In this document: positions 15,221 to 22,407 of the stretch, in pieces
Layout: every line of letters starts with the position of its first letter
Position numbering within the stretch: position 1 is the first letter of the stretch
From: Candidatus Methanoperedens sp.
GTDB taxonomy: Archaea; Halobacteriota; Methanosarcinia; Methanosarcinales; Methanoperedenaceae
NCBI GenBank assembly: GCA_026552835.1
Contig: JAPMTY010000065.1
Location: forward strand, 1 to 24,149
Reading direction: 5' to 3'
Length of the DNA stretch: 24,149 nt
The notes under the pieces: model-generated
What the model was told of the DNA's origin: nothing
The model's input: only the letters and a program-made list of their open reading frames with translations
Databases searched by the model: none
Translations under genes and position numbers: made by a program

Positions 15221-16374
15221 TGCAGAAAGGTGAAATGTTCGTTGGCTGGTCAACTAAAGAGGATATCAGGAAACGAGGCGGTTCAGGCGGTCTTGTTACG
15301 TCAGTACTTGCGGCGGCGCTTGATAAGAAATTAGTCGATGCTGTTGTGGTATTAAAGAAAATAAATGAGTTTGAGGCTGTACCGATAATAACATCTGACG
15401 TGAATGAAGTACTGAATTCAGCGGGTTCGTTGCATTCTGTTCCCAGCAACTTTGCAAAACTCATCGCCAATAAGGACCTGAAAGTGGCTCTTCCGGCGAA
15501 AGGCTGTGATGTGCGCGGGATTATCGAGCAGAGCAAGCGCAATGCTGTAAATCTTGATAATACTTTTATAATCGGCCTTAACTGCGGCGGGTCAATGCAC
15601 CCGGTAGTAACCCGTGAAATGCTTGAAGTAATGTACAAAATCAAGCCAGAAGATGTTCACGGCGAAGAGATCGAGAAGGGAAAACTAATATTTGAAACAA
15701 AAGATGGAAAAGAGAACGCAATAACCATTGACGAGCTTGAAGAGAAAGGATATGGACGCAGGGAGAGCTGCCGTTACTGCACTATCAAGATACCGAATAA
15801 TGCAGACCTTGCTTGCGGCAACTGGGGCGTTACCGGAGACCTTGTGGGCAAAGCAACTTTTGTTGAGATCAATTCAGAAAAAGGCGCAAAACTCCTCCAG
15901 AATGCGATTGATGCAGGATATGTGCAGGTACAGAAACCCGATGAAAAAGGGATTGCAATGCGCGCCAAGATAAAAGGCGTGATGGAAGACCTTGGAAAGA
16001 AATGGAAAGGCAAGGTCTTTGTTCCGATCGAGAATGGAAGGCTTGAGTATTTCAGGAAAGAGCTTGAGAACTGCATCGACTGCGGCGCTTGCAAGGCAGT
16101 GTGTCCTACATGTTCATGCGGTGATGTTTCAAAATGCACCGAATTCCATTTCCGGGCTGATGCTTACAAGATGTCCATGTATCACCTTGTGCGCTTTTTA
16201 CACCTTGCAGATTCATGTATCGGGTGCGGGCAGTGCGCCGATGTATGCCCTGTCGATATTCCGCTCACAAGATTGTATAGACGCTTTGCAAATCCTGTGC
16301 AGGAGCAGTTGAAGTATGAGCCTGGCATGGATATGCGAAAACCCCCTTATTTTGAGGTGAAGTTAAATGAGTGA
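15220..16374 (+). CDS. fdhB: F420-binding FdhB/FrhB-family subunit with C-terminal 2x[4Fe-4S] domain
   Basis: The protein has the FrhB/FdhB fold: the flavin-loop motif KRGGSGGLVTSVLAAAL near the N-terminus, cluster cysteines in LPAKGCD, GLNCGG, SCRYC and ACGNWGV, and a C-terminal bacterial-type ferredoxin (C286, 289, 292, 296; C334, 337, 340, 344, counted from the GTG at 15217). This length and the fused ferredoxin match FdhB of methanogen formate dehydrogenase rather than bare FrhB. Expected role: exchange hydride with F420 through FAD and pass electrons to MvhD/HdrA. The frame can begin at GTG 15217 or ATG 15220; both are close behind GGGGTGG. Its stop overlaps the next start by 8 bases. 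Confidence 0.9.
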   Translation: MQKGEMFVGWSTKEDIRKRGGSGGLVTSVLAAALDKKLVDAVVVLKKINEFEAVPIITSDVNEVLNSAGSLHSVPSNFAKLIANKDLKVALPAKGCDVRGIIEQSKRNAVNLDNTFIIGLNCGGSMHPVVTREMLEVMYKIKPEDVHGEEIEKGKLIFETKDGKENAITIDELEEKGYGRRESCRYCTIKIPNNADLACGNWGVTGDLVGKATFVEINSEKGAKLLQNAIDAGYVQVQKPDEKGIAMRAKIKGVMEDLGKKWKGKVFVPIENGRLEYFRKELENCIDCGACKAVCPTCSCGDVSKCTEFHFRADAYKMSMYHLVRFLHLADSCIGCGQCADVCPVDIPLTRLYRRFANPVQEQLKYEPGMDMRKPPYFEVKLNE

Positions 16375-16714
16375 AAATCATCAATTTAATGAAGACAAAC
16401 CGCAGCTAAATGCCGATAAACGCAGAAGCGGGTTGGATTTATTTGGTTCATTGGGAGATTCTTCAGGGTTAACTCCTCTGAGTTTTGATGCTGATGTTAC
16501 CACAGAGCGCACAGAGAACACAGAGATACTGAAAAATTCTTCAGGATTATCACCCCTTCGTCCCTTTGGCGAGATACACAAAAAGAATATGAAGAGCGAT
16601 TATTCGGATGAAGGATTATCAACCACTGACGGCACAGATATATTGGAAAAATCATCGGGATTAACTCCTTTACATTCTGGTAGTGAGATTTTCAAAAGAC
16701 GGGTGATTAAATGA
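16367..16714 (+). CDS. Small repeat-containing protein of unknown function within the Hdr/Fdh operon
   Basis: 115 residues, no cysteines, no recognised domain, predicted largely disordered. It contains the motif SSGL(T/S)PL three times (32-38, 58-64, 96-102); the last two lie in longer related units, NTEILKNSSGLSPL and GTDILEKSSGLTPL, each followed by an EI-x-K element. Two stretches are encoded by DNA resembling dispersed intergenic repeats: 16398-16424 (CCGCAGCTAAATGCCGATAA) and 16500-16526 (CCACAGAGCGCACAGAGAAC). Translation is nevertheless plausible. GAGGTGA sits 6 bases before the ATG, the start overlaps the fdhB stop (ATGAGTGA), and its stop overlaps the next ATG (ATGA). It might be a tether or scaffold, but that is a guess from position. 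Confidence 0.6.
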   Translation: MSENHQFNEDKPQLNADKRRSGLDLFGSLGDSSGLTPLSFDADVTTERTENTEILKNSSGLSPLRPFGEIHKKNMKSDYSDEGLSTTDGTDILEKSSGLTPLHSGSEIFKRRVIK

Positions 16715-18126
16715 CCGATAATGTTTATTCAACCATCTGCCCCGGCTGCAATTTCGGCTGCGGATTATATATTCGAGAGAACGGGAAATCTGAAGTGGAT
16801 TTCAGAAAGTCTTCCCCTGCCAATGCCGGAAAGCTTTGCAGGTTCGGGATGAGCCTCTCCCGCCTCTATACGCCTGTCAAGTCGATGGTGGACGGAAAGG
16901 AGACCTCGCCTGAAGAAGCTGCAAAGGAAGCAGCCAAGAGAATATCAGCAGGCAAAGGTTCTGTTGCTTTTCTCTCGTTAGGCAACACCACATGCGAGGA
17001 GCTTCTTGCATTCCAGAAAATTGCTGAATCCTATTTATGCACAGGAGCGAATTTCGAAGCGCTTCCAAAAGACGCATATCAGACCCTGAGCGTGGGAATA
17101 CCTTACAATGAAATAGAAGCAGCAAAACATATCGTGCTCTTTATCGACCCGTATGAGCAGTATCCGCTGATAGTCCGGCGCCTGCTTTCAGCCAAAAAGA
17201 AAGGCGCAAGGATAACGTCGGTATGGTGGAAGGACCTGCCTCTTGCTGATGAAAATATACGCCCCGCTGATGTTTCAAAATTGCAGCTCACAAAGGATTC
17301 GCTTGTTATTGCTGATTTCCACCCGCTTTCTGATATCGAACAGGTGAAAAATGTTCTCTCTCTTGCTAAAAATGCAGGAGCGAAGATAACTTTCATGAAG
17401 CCTTTTGCAAACTCGACAGGAGCATATCTGCTGTCAAAGGATGTGAAGCAAAAGTCCCTGGCGCAGCTTGTGGAGGATATCAATAAAGGAAAGATTAAGA
17501 CTTTGTTTTGCCTGGAATCCGACCCTTCGGAGTTAATTCCGGAAGAGACGCTCGGAAAGCTCACAAACCTGATAATCCAGACAGGGCAGGCGAGCGCGGC
17601 AAAAGCCAACGTAGTCATAGCCCACGAACCTTTATACAAGAAAAAAGGCACGCTTGTCAATAACGAGGGAAGAGCACAGGCGCTTGGCGGCGCAGGAACA
17701 AGCGGACTTGATGCGCTTGGTATTATAGCTGGTACGAAATTCGAGTTCATTTCGCTGCATGAGTCAGTAAAGAAAACGCTCGGTATCAGCGCAATCGATG
17801 AGTTCACGATTCCAAAGTACGATAGACCCGCTTACGGAGCGATACAGGCGCAGGCAAAGCCGGTGGATGCAAAACAGGCGCTCATCGATGTGTATAATCC
17901 CTTCATGTGGTTCAATTTAGCTGATGACAATGATTTCGTGGAAGTGAACCTGAACATGGTGAGGGAGCTAAAGCTCCTGAAAGGCGGGTATATTAAAATA
18001 AAGTCCAACGGCAGTTCGCTTGAGAAAAGGTTCAGGGTTGCAGCTGTGCAGGATAATGTGCTGCTCACTGGCAGGAAGTTTGGGATAGAAAAAGGAAATA
18101 TAACGCCTGTTGAGGTATCGAGGTGA
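16711..18126 (+). CDS. FdhA-like molybdopterin-oxidoreductase paralogue, short and lacking the catalytic Cys/Sec
   Basis: 471 residues against about 680 for FdhA. The N-terminal [4Fe-4S] site is intact (C10, C13, C17, C43: CPGCNFGC ... GKLCRFG). The pterin-family fold is recognisable: LGNTTCEELLAFQKIAESYL (90-109), the HIVLFIDPYEQYPLIVRRLL dinucleotide region, HEPLYKKKGTLVNNEGRAQA, and a weak C-terminal dinucleotide-binding-like barrel after about 405. Aligned on TTCE with FwdB at 21187, the position of FwdB's metal-ligand Cys (C109) falls on Leu-Pro at 118-119, so no Cys/Sec ligand is seen. Formate oxidation is therefore unlikely; an electron-relay or structural role like NuoG-type relatives is inferred. 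Start has GGTGAT and an ATGA overlap. Confidence 0.8.
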   Translation: MTDNVYSTICPGCNFGCGLYIRENGKSEVDFRKSSPANAGKLCRFGMSLSRLYTPVKSMVDGKETSPEEAAKEAAKRISAGKGSVAFLSLGNTTCEELLAFQKIAESYLCTGANFEALPKDAYQTLSVGIPYNEIEAAKHIVLFIDPYEQYPLIVRRLLSAKKKGARITSVWWKDLPLADENIRPADVSKLQLTKDSLVIADFHPLSDIEQVKNVLSLAKNAGAKITFMKPFANSTGAYLLSKDVKQKSLAQLVEDINKGKIKTLFCLESDPSELIPEETLGKLTNLIIQTGQASAAKANVVIAHEPLYKKKGTLVNNEGRAQALGGAGTSGLDALGIIAGTKFEFISLHESVKKTLGISAIDEFTIPKYDRPAYGAIQAQAKPVDAKQALIDVYNPFMWFNLADDNDFVEVNLNMVRELKLLKGGYIKIKSNGSSLEKRFRVAAVQDNVLLTGRKFGIEKGNITPVEVSR

Positions 18127-18131
18127 TAGGC

Positions 18132-18554
18132 ATGGTGGAAGAAAAAGCGGCTAGAGAAGCGACTAACGCAACATTAATAGGGCTCGTGAAATCTGAAGCA
18201 AAAAAAGATAATGCGGTAGCGGTTAAAGCACCGTCAGAGGTTCGAAAAACCGAATCTGTTAAGGATATAGCCAAAATAAAGCCGGAGGCGCCAAAAGCTG
18301 AGGTTAAAACAGAGGTCAAGCCCGAAGATAAACCTGAAGCAGCCGAAGCGAAGAAAGAAGCAGACCCAAGCAAGGAATTCGTGGACGGCATCATGACAGA
18401 GATGAGCTTAAAAGGCGCATCAAAGAAGAGGCTTATCAAAAAGCTTGGAGAGCAGTATGGTTTTGATAAGCAGAAGGTGCTGTTCAGGCTCAGGCGCGCG
18501 CTGATTACGGAGAGGTATGCGGCGGCGCATGAGGCGAGCGCGGGCGGGCATTAA
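18132..18554 (+). CDS. Small Lys/Glu/Ala/Pro-rich linker protein with C-terminal helical domain, last gene of the Hdr operon
   Basis: About 140 residues; I do not recognise it. A short N-terminal helix is followed by a long, probably disordered K/E/A/P segment (roughly residues 25-82, for example KPEAPKAEVKTEVKPEDKPE). A compact basic helical domain follows (EFVDGIMTEMSLKGASKKRL then KKLGEQYGFDKQKVLFRLRR). No cysteines. The frame allows GTG at 18123, overlapping the previous stop, but GAGGTGAT at 18120-18127 is ideally placed for the ATG at 18132, which I prefer. It might tether or assemble Hdr/Fdh subunits through the helical domain; this is speculation based on position and composition. Confidence 0.7.
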   Translation: MVEEKAAREATNATLIGLVKSEAKKDNAVAVKAPSEVRKTESVKDIAKIKPEAPKAEVKTEVKPEDKPEAAEAKKEADPSKEFVDGIMTEMSLKGASKKRLIKKLGEQYGFDKQKVLFRLRRALITERYAAAHEASAGGH

Positions 18555-18563
18555 GAACGATAA

Positions 18564-18589
18564 GATTGAATGTTATATCTAATTCAGTC
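18564..18589 (+). terminator. Weak stem-loop after the Hdr operon
   Basis: GATTGAAT pairs with ATTCAGTC (one G-U) around a 10-base loop, 10 bases after the last stop codon. No long T-tract follows, so termination here is only suggested by position between convergent genes. Confidence 0.25.
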
Positions 18590-18629
18590 TATGCCTAACT
18601 GCAATGTACTTTAATCCCATCTAATTCAA

Positions 18630-19523
18630 CTATTCCTCTTTAAGATACTTCGTATTTTCTTTCAGGTATCTTTTGAAAAACCATTGAAGAAAAATCATCT
18701 CATCTTTTTTAATCTGAGACCGCTCCAGAGCGCTATAATAACCTGCTCTTTTTTCATAAACTATATTGAGCATAGGGAAACCATACCTATTTAAAACAAA
18801 GTTCATCATCATCCTGCTTATTCTTCCGTTCCCGTCTGCGAAAGGATGAATAGTTACAAGTTTCAGATGTACAAGAGCCGCAAGTTCCACAGCGTGCATT
18901 TTGTCTTTATTTTTGCGATACCATCTGAAAAAATCCATTAGCAGAGGATATATTTCTGCGGGAAAAGGGGGTGTAAACCTACTTCCTGCAATCGTCACCT
19001 GATTCTGCCTTATCATCCCTGCTATGTCTTTTTTCGTGTTCTCAAATAATTTTTTGTGAAAATACAATATGAGATCAAGCGACAAGTCCTTTTTGCTATC
19101 CAGCGCCTCATAAAATACGCTCCGGTGCGCCTCCGCCTCTTTTACATCACGCATAGGTTTTGCATTCGGGGTTATGCTTTTTTCGAGTAGCAAAGAGGTT
19201 TCCCTGAATGTCAGGGTTGAGCCTTCTATCCTATTCGTATCGTAAGTGAATTTGATGGCGAAGTTCTCCAATTCCTTTTCCTGCGCCGATGGAGGGATTG
19301 TTTTTCCCTGAGCTGAATATTCTTCTTTTATTTTGTCAAAACTGTCAAACCATTTCTCCCTGTAAATCTCAGAAACAAACTGTCTTTTCAATTCTTCGAT
19401 GTTTTGCGGCAACGTTTTTCCAAGATATTTTTCCTTCTTTTCCACCCTGCCGTTTTCACGGAAGCTATGCTCGAGATAATAATATACCTGTTTGCCAATC
19501 GTCTTTTTTCTAATTGCTACCAT
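18630..19523 (-). CDS. Fic-family AMPylation (adenylyltransferase) protein, class II
   Basis: 297 residues. The Fic active site HPFADGNGRISR is perfect at 226-237 (His for transfer, Asn/Arg for nucleotide phosphates). The inhibitory helix motif TNRIEG (S/T-x-x-x-E-G/N) is at 96-101, N-terminal to the core, which makes it a class II enzyme kept inactive by its own Glu. The beta-hairpin flap for target docking fits SRFTPPFPAEI near 181-191. The N-terminal 45 residues (VAIRKKTIGKQVYYYLEHSF) resemble the small beta module found ahead of Fic in some archaeal and bacterial proteins. The target is unknown. It stands alone, with no adjacent antitoxin gene, and is more AT-rich than the Hdr operon, consistent with lateral transfer. 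Promoter overlaps an inverted repeat. Confidence 0.9.
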   Translation of the reverse strand: MVAIRKKTIGKQVYYYLEHSFRENGRVEKKEKYLGKTLPQNIEELKRQFVSEIYREKWFDSFDKIKEEYSAQGKTIPPSAQEKELENFAIKFTYDTNRIEGSTLTFRETSLLLEKSITPNAKPMRDVKEAEAHRSVFYEALDSKKDLSLDLILYFHKKLFENTKKDIAGMIRQNQVTIAGSRFTPPFPAEIYPLLMDFFRWYRKNKDKMHAVELAALVHLKLVTIHPFADGNGRISRMMMNFVLNRYGFPMLNIVYEKRAGYYSALERSQIKKDEMIFLQWFFKRYLKENTKYLKEE

Positions 19524-19536
19524 AAGAATGTATTAT

Positions 19537-19579
19537 CCCTACAAGATTATAAGTTTTATGTTTTTTATAACTTGTAGGG
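19537..19579 (-). promoter_or_regulatory. Inverted repeat and promoter of the fic gene
   Basis: CCCTACAAG (19537-19545) is repeated inverted as CTTGTAGGG (19571-19579); the homology continues inwards as ATTATAA/TTATAA. The spacer holds two TATA-like boxes on the minus strand. The one centred near 19549 would give a start at the ATG itself (19523, leaderless), the one near 19566 a start at about 19540. A dimeric repressor binding both arms would cover the promoter. Confidence 0.6.
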
Positions 19580-19642
19580 GTAAGTAACCAAGGGCCTAAC
19601 ATCGCAAGCCGAAGTATCGACTTTCGATAACACTGCGCCGCT

Positions 19643-19671
19643 GAGTTCGTACGAGTTCGTTTTGAGTTCGT
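19643..19671. repeat. Three phased direct repeats GAGTTCGT
   Basis: GAGTTCGT occurs at 19643, 19653 and 19664, intervals of 10 and 11 bases, i.e. one DNA helical turn. They lie in the gene-free stretch between fic and the tRNA-dihydrouridine synthase gene. Confidence 0.6.
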
Positions 19672-19696
19672 TGTTTTTTTAAAAAAATGCTGCGAT

Positions 19697-19725
19697 GCTT
19701 TGCGTTCTTTGCGCCTTTGCGGTGA
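19697..19725. repeat. Dispersed 'TTTGCG' intergenic repeat
   Basis: TTTGCG occurs three times at 8-9 base intervals (19699, 19708, 19716) in a tract of the GCGTTCTTTGCGCCTTTGCG type. I know this as a widely dispersed non-coding repeat. It follows a T8/A7 run at about 19673-19687. The rest of 19580-19805 shows no gene or tRNA. Confidence 0.6.
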
Positions 19726-19805
19726 GCGTGCACTTGTGATTGCATCTTTTTCATCGCTCCGATGGCATCCTCGTAAAAAGTTGATACAATAATTCTAATC
19801 TAAAC

Positions 19806-20759
19806 TCATTCCAATCCCCCGATGATCCCCATCACAGAATCAATATCATTTGCTTTATTAATCTCTATACGCACCGATTTTATGTTATCCATGCCCTTTG
19901 TGAAATATTGCGCATTAAGCTTCAGGTCATTTAAAGAGAGCATCTCATATTTTCTGCACAATGCCGTGTACTCATAAAAGTCCCGAAGCCTCTCAGCCGT
20001 TTCCTGGGGAGGTAATAATTCCCCGGTAGAAAGATAATGCGAAAGTCTCCTGAATATGTACGGGTTCCCGATTGTAGCCCTTCCTATCATAAGCCCGTCG
20101 CATTGTGTATATTCAAGCACTTCCAGGGCAGATTTCTCATCGTAAATATCGCCGTTTGCAATCACAGGAATCGATAGTTCTTTCTTGATGCCTTTAATGA
20201 ATTCAAGGTTGGATTTTCCGGAATAGCCCTGTTTCTGCGTCCTTCCGTGAATAGTGATCGCCGCTGCGCCGGATTTTTCGATTATCCTTGCGATTTTTAA
20301 CGTCTCATCAAAGCTATTCATTATTCTTGTTTTTGCAGTGAGCGGTATATCCATTGCAGAAGAAAGATGTTCTATGATTTCCCCGATGTTTTCAGGTTTT
20401 TTCAGTAGCTCCGACCCGAATCCGTTTTTGATTACGCTTTGTGCCGGGCAGCCAAGGTTTATATCGAAAAGGTCAGGATTATATCTTTCCTGCAGGATAT
20501 GTGCAGAATTAACAAGGTCAGCCGCATCAGAACCAAGTAACTGGACTCCGAAAGGTCTCTCATCTTCAGATGTAAGACATCTATCCATGCTTTCCATATT
20601 TCGCCTGACAATCCCGCCTGAACAGACCATCTCCGAATACACAAGCGATGCCCCATATTTTTTGCACAGCAGCCTGAAGGGCAGGTTTGTGACATCAGAC
20701 ATCGGGGCAAGAACAAGATTCCCGTCCAGCCTCATTTGTCCTATTTTTAGATGAATCAT
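19806..20759 (-). CDS. tRNA-dihydrouridine synthase (Dus family)
   Basis: 317 residues, FMN TIM barrel then a C-terminal helical domain. Motifs in order: LAPMSDVTNLPFRLLCKKYG (FMN loop), DINLGCPAQSVIKNGFGSEL with the catalytic-acid Cys in GCP, TAKTRI (Lys that contacts FMN), TIHGRTQKQGYSG, VIANGDIYD and MIGRATIGNPYIFRR (phosphate-binding loop). The enzyme reduces uridines in the tRNA D-loop. It is most like the DusB type usual in archaea. Its ATG overlaps the fwdD stop by 4 bases, so it is translationally coupled to the formylmethanofuran dehydrogenase genes although functionally unrelated. Confidence 0.93.
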   Translation of the reverse strand: MIHLKIGQMRLDGNLVLAPMSDVTNLPFRLLCKKYGASLVYSEMVCSGGIVRRNMESMDRCLTSEDERPFGVQLLGSDAADLVNSAHILQERYNPDLFDINLGCPAQSVIKNGFGSELLKKPENIGEIIEHLSSAMDIPLTAKTRIMNSFDETLKIARIIEKSGAAAITIHGRTQKQGYSGKSNLEFIKGIKKELSIPVIANGDIYDEKSALEVLEYTQCDGLMIGRATIGNPYIFRRLSHYLSTGELLPPQETAERLRDFYEYTALCRKYEMLSLNDLKLNAQYFTKGMDNIKSVRIEINKANDIDSVMGIIGGLE

Positions 20760-21187
20760 ATCTGCTTTAATTTTATAAAATATTCCATCAAGCTTTCAAG
20801 ACTTGTAATTTCCTCTTTAACCAATGAAATTTTTGCTGTAATATTCTTGAATTCGGGAATCCCTTTTCCTCCGGTCTCGCCAGATACAAGAACATTTGAC
20901 CACGGGCTATTCACCATGAACGCTAAGCTGCCGGGTTCATCTCTTTTGGTTTCCCTGATCTCGACCACAACGCTTCCATTATTATTAGCAATTTTCACCC
21001 TGTCGCCAGGTTTTAATCCCATTTTTTCAATGTCGTTTTTGCTCATTACGATAGACGCTGAGAGTTTTTCATAATCCTTTCCAAACCTGTCGCGTTCCTG
21101 CGCCTCGACCTGGAAAATATCCCTGTATGTAATGATTTTTATCTCATATTCCGGGTTTTTCAGGAACTTTCCGACATCGATTCCCAT
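20756..21187 (-). CDS. fwdD: Formylmethanofuran dehydrogenase subunit D
   Basis: 143 residues: the stand-alone molybdopterin-dinucleotide-binding barrel that completes FwdB. Recognisable features are YRDIFQVEAQERDRFGKDY near 21-39, SASIVMSKNDIEKMGLKPGD near 43-62 and VNSPWSNVLVS near 92-102, which corresponds to the pterin-contacting loop. FwdBD holds the tungsten or molybdenum bis-pterin centre that interconverts CO2 and formate for formylmethanofuran. Start (ATG at 21187) shares a base with the fwdB stop. A final 12-residue extension (ESLMEYFIKLKQI) is unremarkable. Confidence 0.88.
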   Translation of the reverse strand: MGIDVGKFLKNPEYEIKIITYRDIFQVEAQERDRFGKDYEKLSASIVMSKNDIEKMGLKPGDRVKIANNNGSVVVEIRETKRDEPGSLAFMVNSPWSNVLVSGETGGKGIPEFKNITAKISLVKEEITSLESLMEYFIKLKQI

Positions 21188-22398
21188 TAAAGCGCCTCCA
21201 TCAATCGCGTGAGTAGTTCCTCATCTGTGGGGTAATCGCTTTCAATCATCTTTGATAACTCAATTTTTTTCCCGTCCATCCTCACGGCTGTACCGCCTGA
21301 TTCAACTCCAGACACGGCGCACGGGTTTGTTACGGCGGCTATCTTTGATGTCATGGTAACACACGGGTCTATGCATATCACAGGTATGGATGCAAGATGG
21401 CGGATTAATGAACGCGGCAGGCTTGATAGCGGGTCAGAACCTGCAACGAGCAGGGTGTCTATGCTTTTTTCGCGAAGAGTCTCAACGATTGAATATTTAT
21501 CGTCATGAACTGCTGTGTCATGAAATCTAACCCTGTTCACGAACCTGGTTTCTTTGAAAAGGTTCTCGTTAAAGCCGCGCATATTGTAATGACCCACCAT
21601 GGGCATGATTTGGAAATTCGGAAGCTTATCTGCCAGTGAAACCAGGATTTCAAAATCCTCTTTTATCGAATATGTGAGCCCGATGCCTACACAAATCACC
21701 CCGAACTCGGCTTTTTTCAAAATGGCTGCAAGCTCAAGCATCTTTTTTGGCTCATACGCAGGGACTTTCCCTGAGAGCGCGTCTATCAGGGCAAGGATAA
21801 ATTCCCTGTCGCCCTTCGGCTGTATCCTGTAAAAGTGACCTTTGCATATCTTTGCGGTATTGGATTCGCGCACATCTATCGCTATTGCAATCCTGTCTTC
21901 TTCGTAGCCGCGCTGGCGGGATTCACCGCGGGGAAAATACGAAAACCGGGAGAGATGCCGCGGTTGTGAGTCCTGCGCATCAGACCCCCAATAAACAAGA
22001 ACATCAGCTTTGTTCCTTACATCTTCAAGCGTGCAAGTCCTGAATTTGTTCTGGAGTATCCTTTCTATCAGGAGTCCCTGGCAAAATGATGATGTATCGT
22101 CGATTATTGCGCCCAGTTTCTTTGCCAGCTGGATTCCTTTTACCTGGGCTTCGCATGTTGAGTTAGTAAAGCCGAAAAGCATCGGTGATTTTGCATCCTT
22201 GAGTATCCCGGCAGCTTTCTTGATTGCACTTTCAATATCCGAAGGTTTCTGGTCTATGGTCGGCGCCAGCCTGTTAATGCAGCCTTTTATCCGTGCCGCC
22301 CCACGCCTGCAAGCATTTCTCGTCTCTTTTATCCTGCCGTTCTCAACGACGACCTCAATATCATCGCATAACAGTGCACATCCGGGGCAGGTTGACAT
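21187..22398 (-). CDS. fwdB: Formylmethanofuran dehydrogenase subunit B
   Basis: About 403 residues. It has the N-terminal [4Fe-4S] site (C7, C10, C14, C33 counted from the GTG at 22407: STCPGCALLCDD ... NACRRG), TNSTCEAQVKG and the catalytic metal ligand Cys in DDTSSFCQG (C109). Cys, not Sec, is used: no in-frame TGA. Further on are VLVYWGSDAQDSQPRHLSRF and IDVRESNTAKICKGHF, typical of FwdB/FmdB. The enzyme catalyses the first step of CO2 reduction, or the last step of methane oxidation. The frame starts GTG at 22407 directly after the previous stop, but GTAGGTG is better placed for the ATG at 22398. FwdA and FwdC are not in this operon. W- and Mo-types cannot be told apart from sequence alone. 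Confidence 0.92.
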   Translation of the reverse strand: MSTCPGCALLCDDIEVVVENGRIKETRNACRRGAARIKGCINRLAPTIDQKPSDIESAIKKAAGILKDAKSPMLFGFTNSTCEAQVKGIQLAKKLGAIIDDTSSFCQGLLIERILQNKFRTCTLEDVRNKADVLVYWGSDAQDSQPRHLSRFSYFPRGESRQRGYEEDRIAIAIDVRESNTAKICKGHFYRIQPKGDREFILALIDALSGKVPAYEPKKMLELAAILKKAEFGVICVGIGLTYSIKEDFEILVSLADKLPNFQIMPMVGHYNMRGFNENLFKETRFVNRVRFHDTAVHDDKYSIVETLREKSIDTLLVAGSDPLSSLPRSLIRHLASIPVICIDPCVTMTSKIAAVTNPCAVSGVESGGTAVRMDGKKIELSKMIESDYPTDEELLTRLMEAL

Positions 22399-22407
22399 TA
22401 AAAACAC

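Noticed and set aside
16711..18126. Functional formate dehydrogenase catalytic subunit, or a second FwdB
   Set aside because: Too short, and no Cys/Sec at the metal-ligand position when aligned on the shared TCE motif; the C-terminal dinucleotide barrel is only weakly recognisable.
19640..19730. Possible CRISPR-like array
   Set aside because: The repeats are 6-8 bases with 8-11 base periods and no unique spacers of 30 bases or more; there are no cas genes in the window.
19580..19805. tRNA or other structured RNA gene in the fic-dus gap
   Set aside because: No cloverleaf, no T-loop (GGTTCGAATCC-type) and no long GC-rich stem; only short repeats.
21980..22150. Selenocysteine in FwdB
   Set aside because: The metal-ligand position in SSFCQG is encoded by a Cys codon and the frame has no internal TGA.
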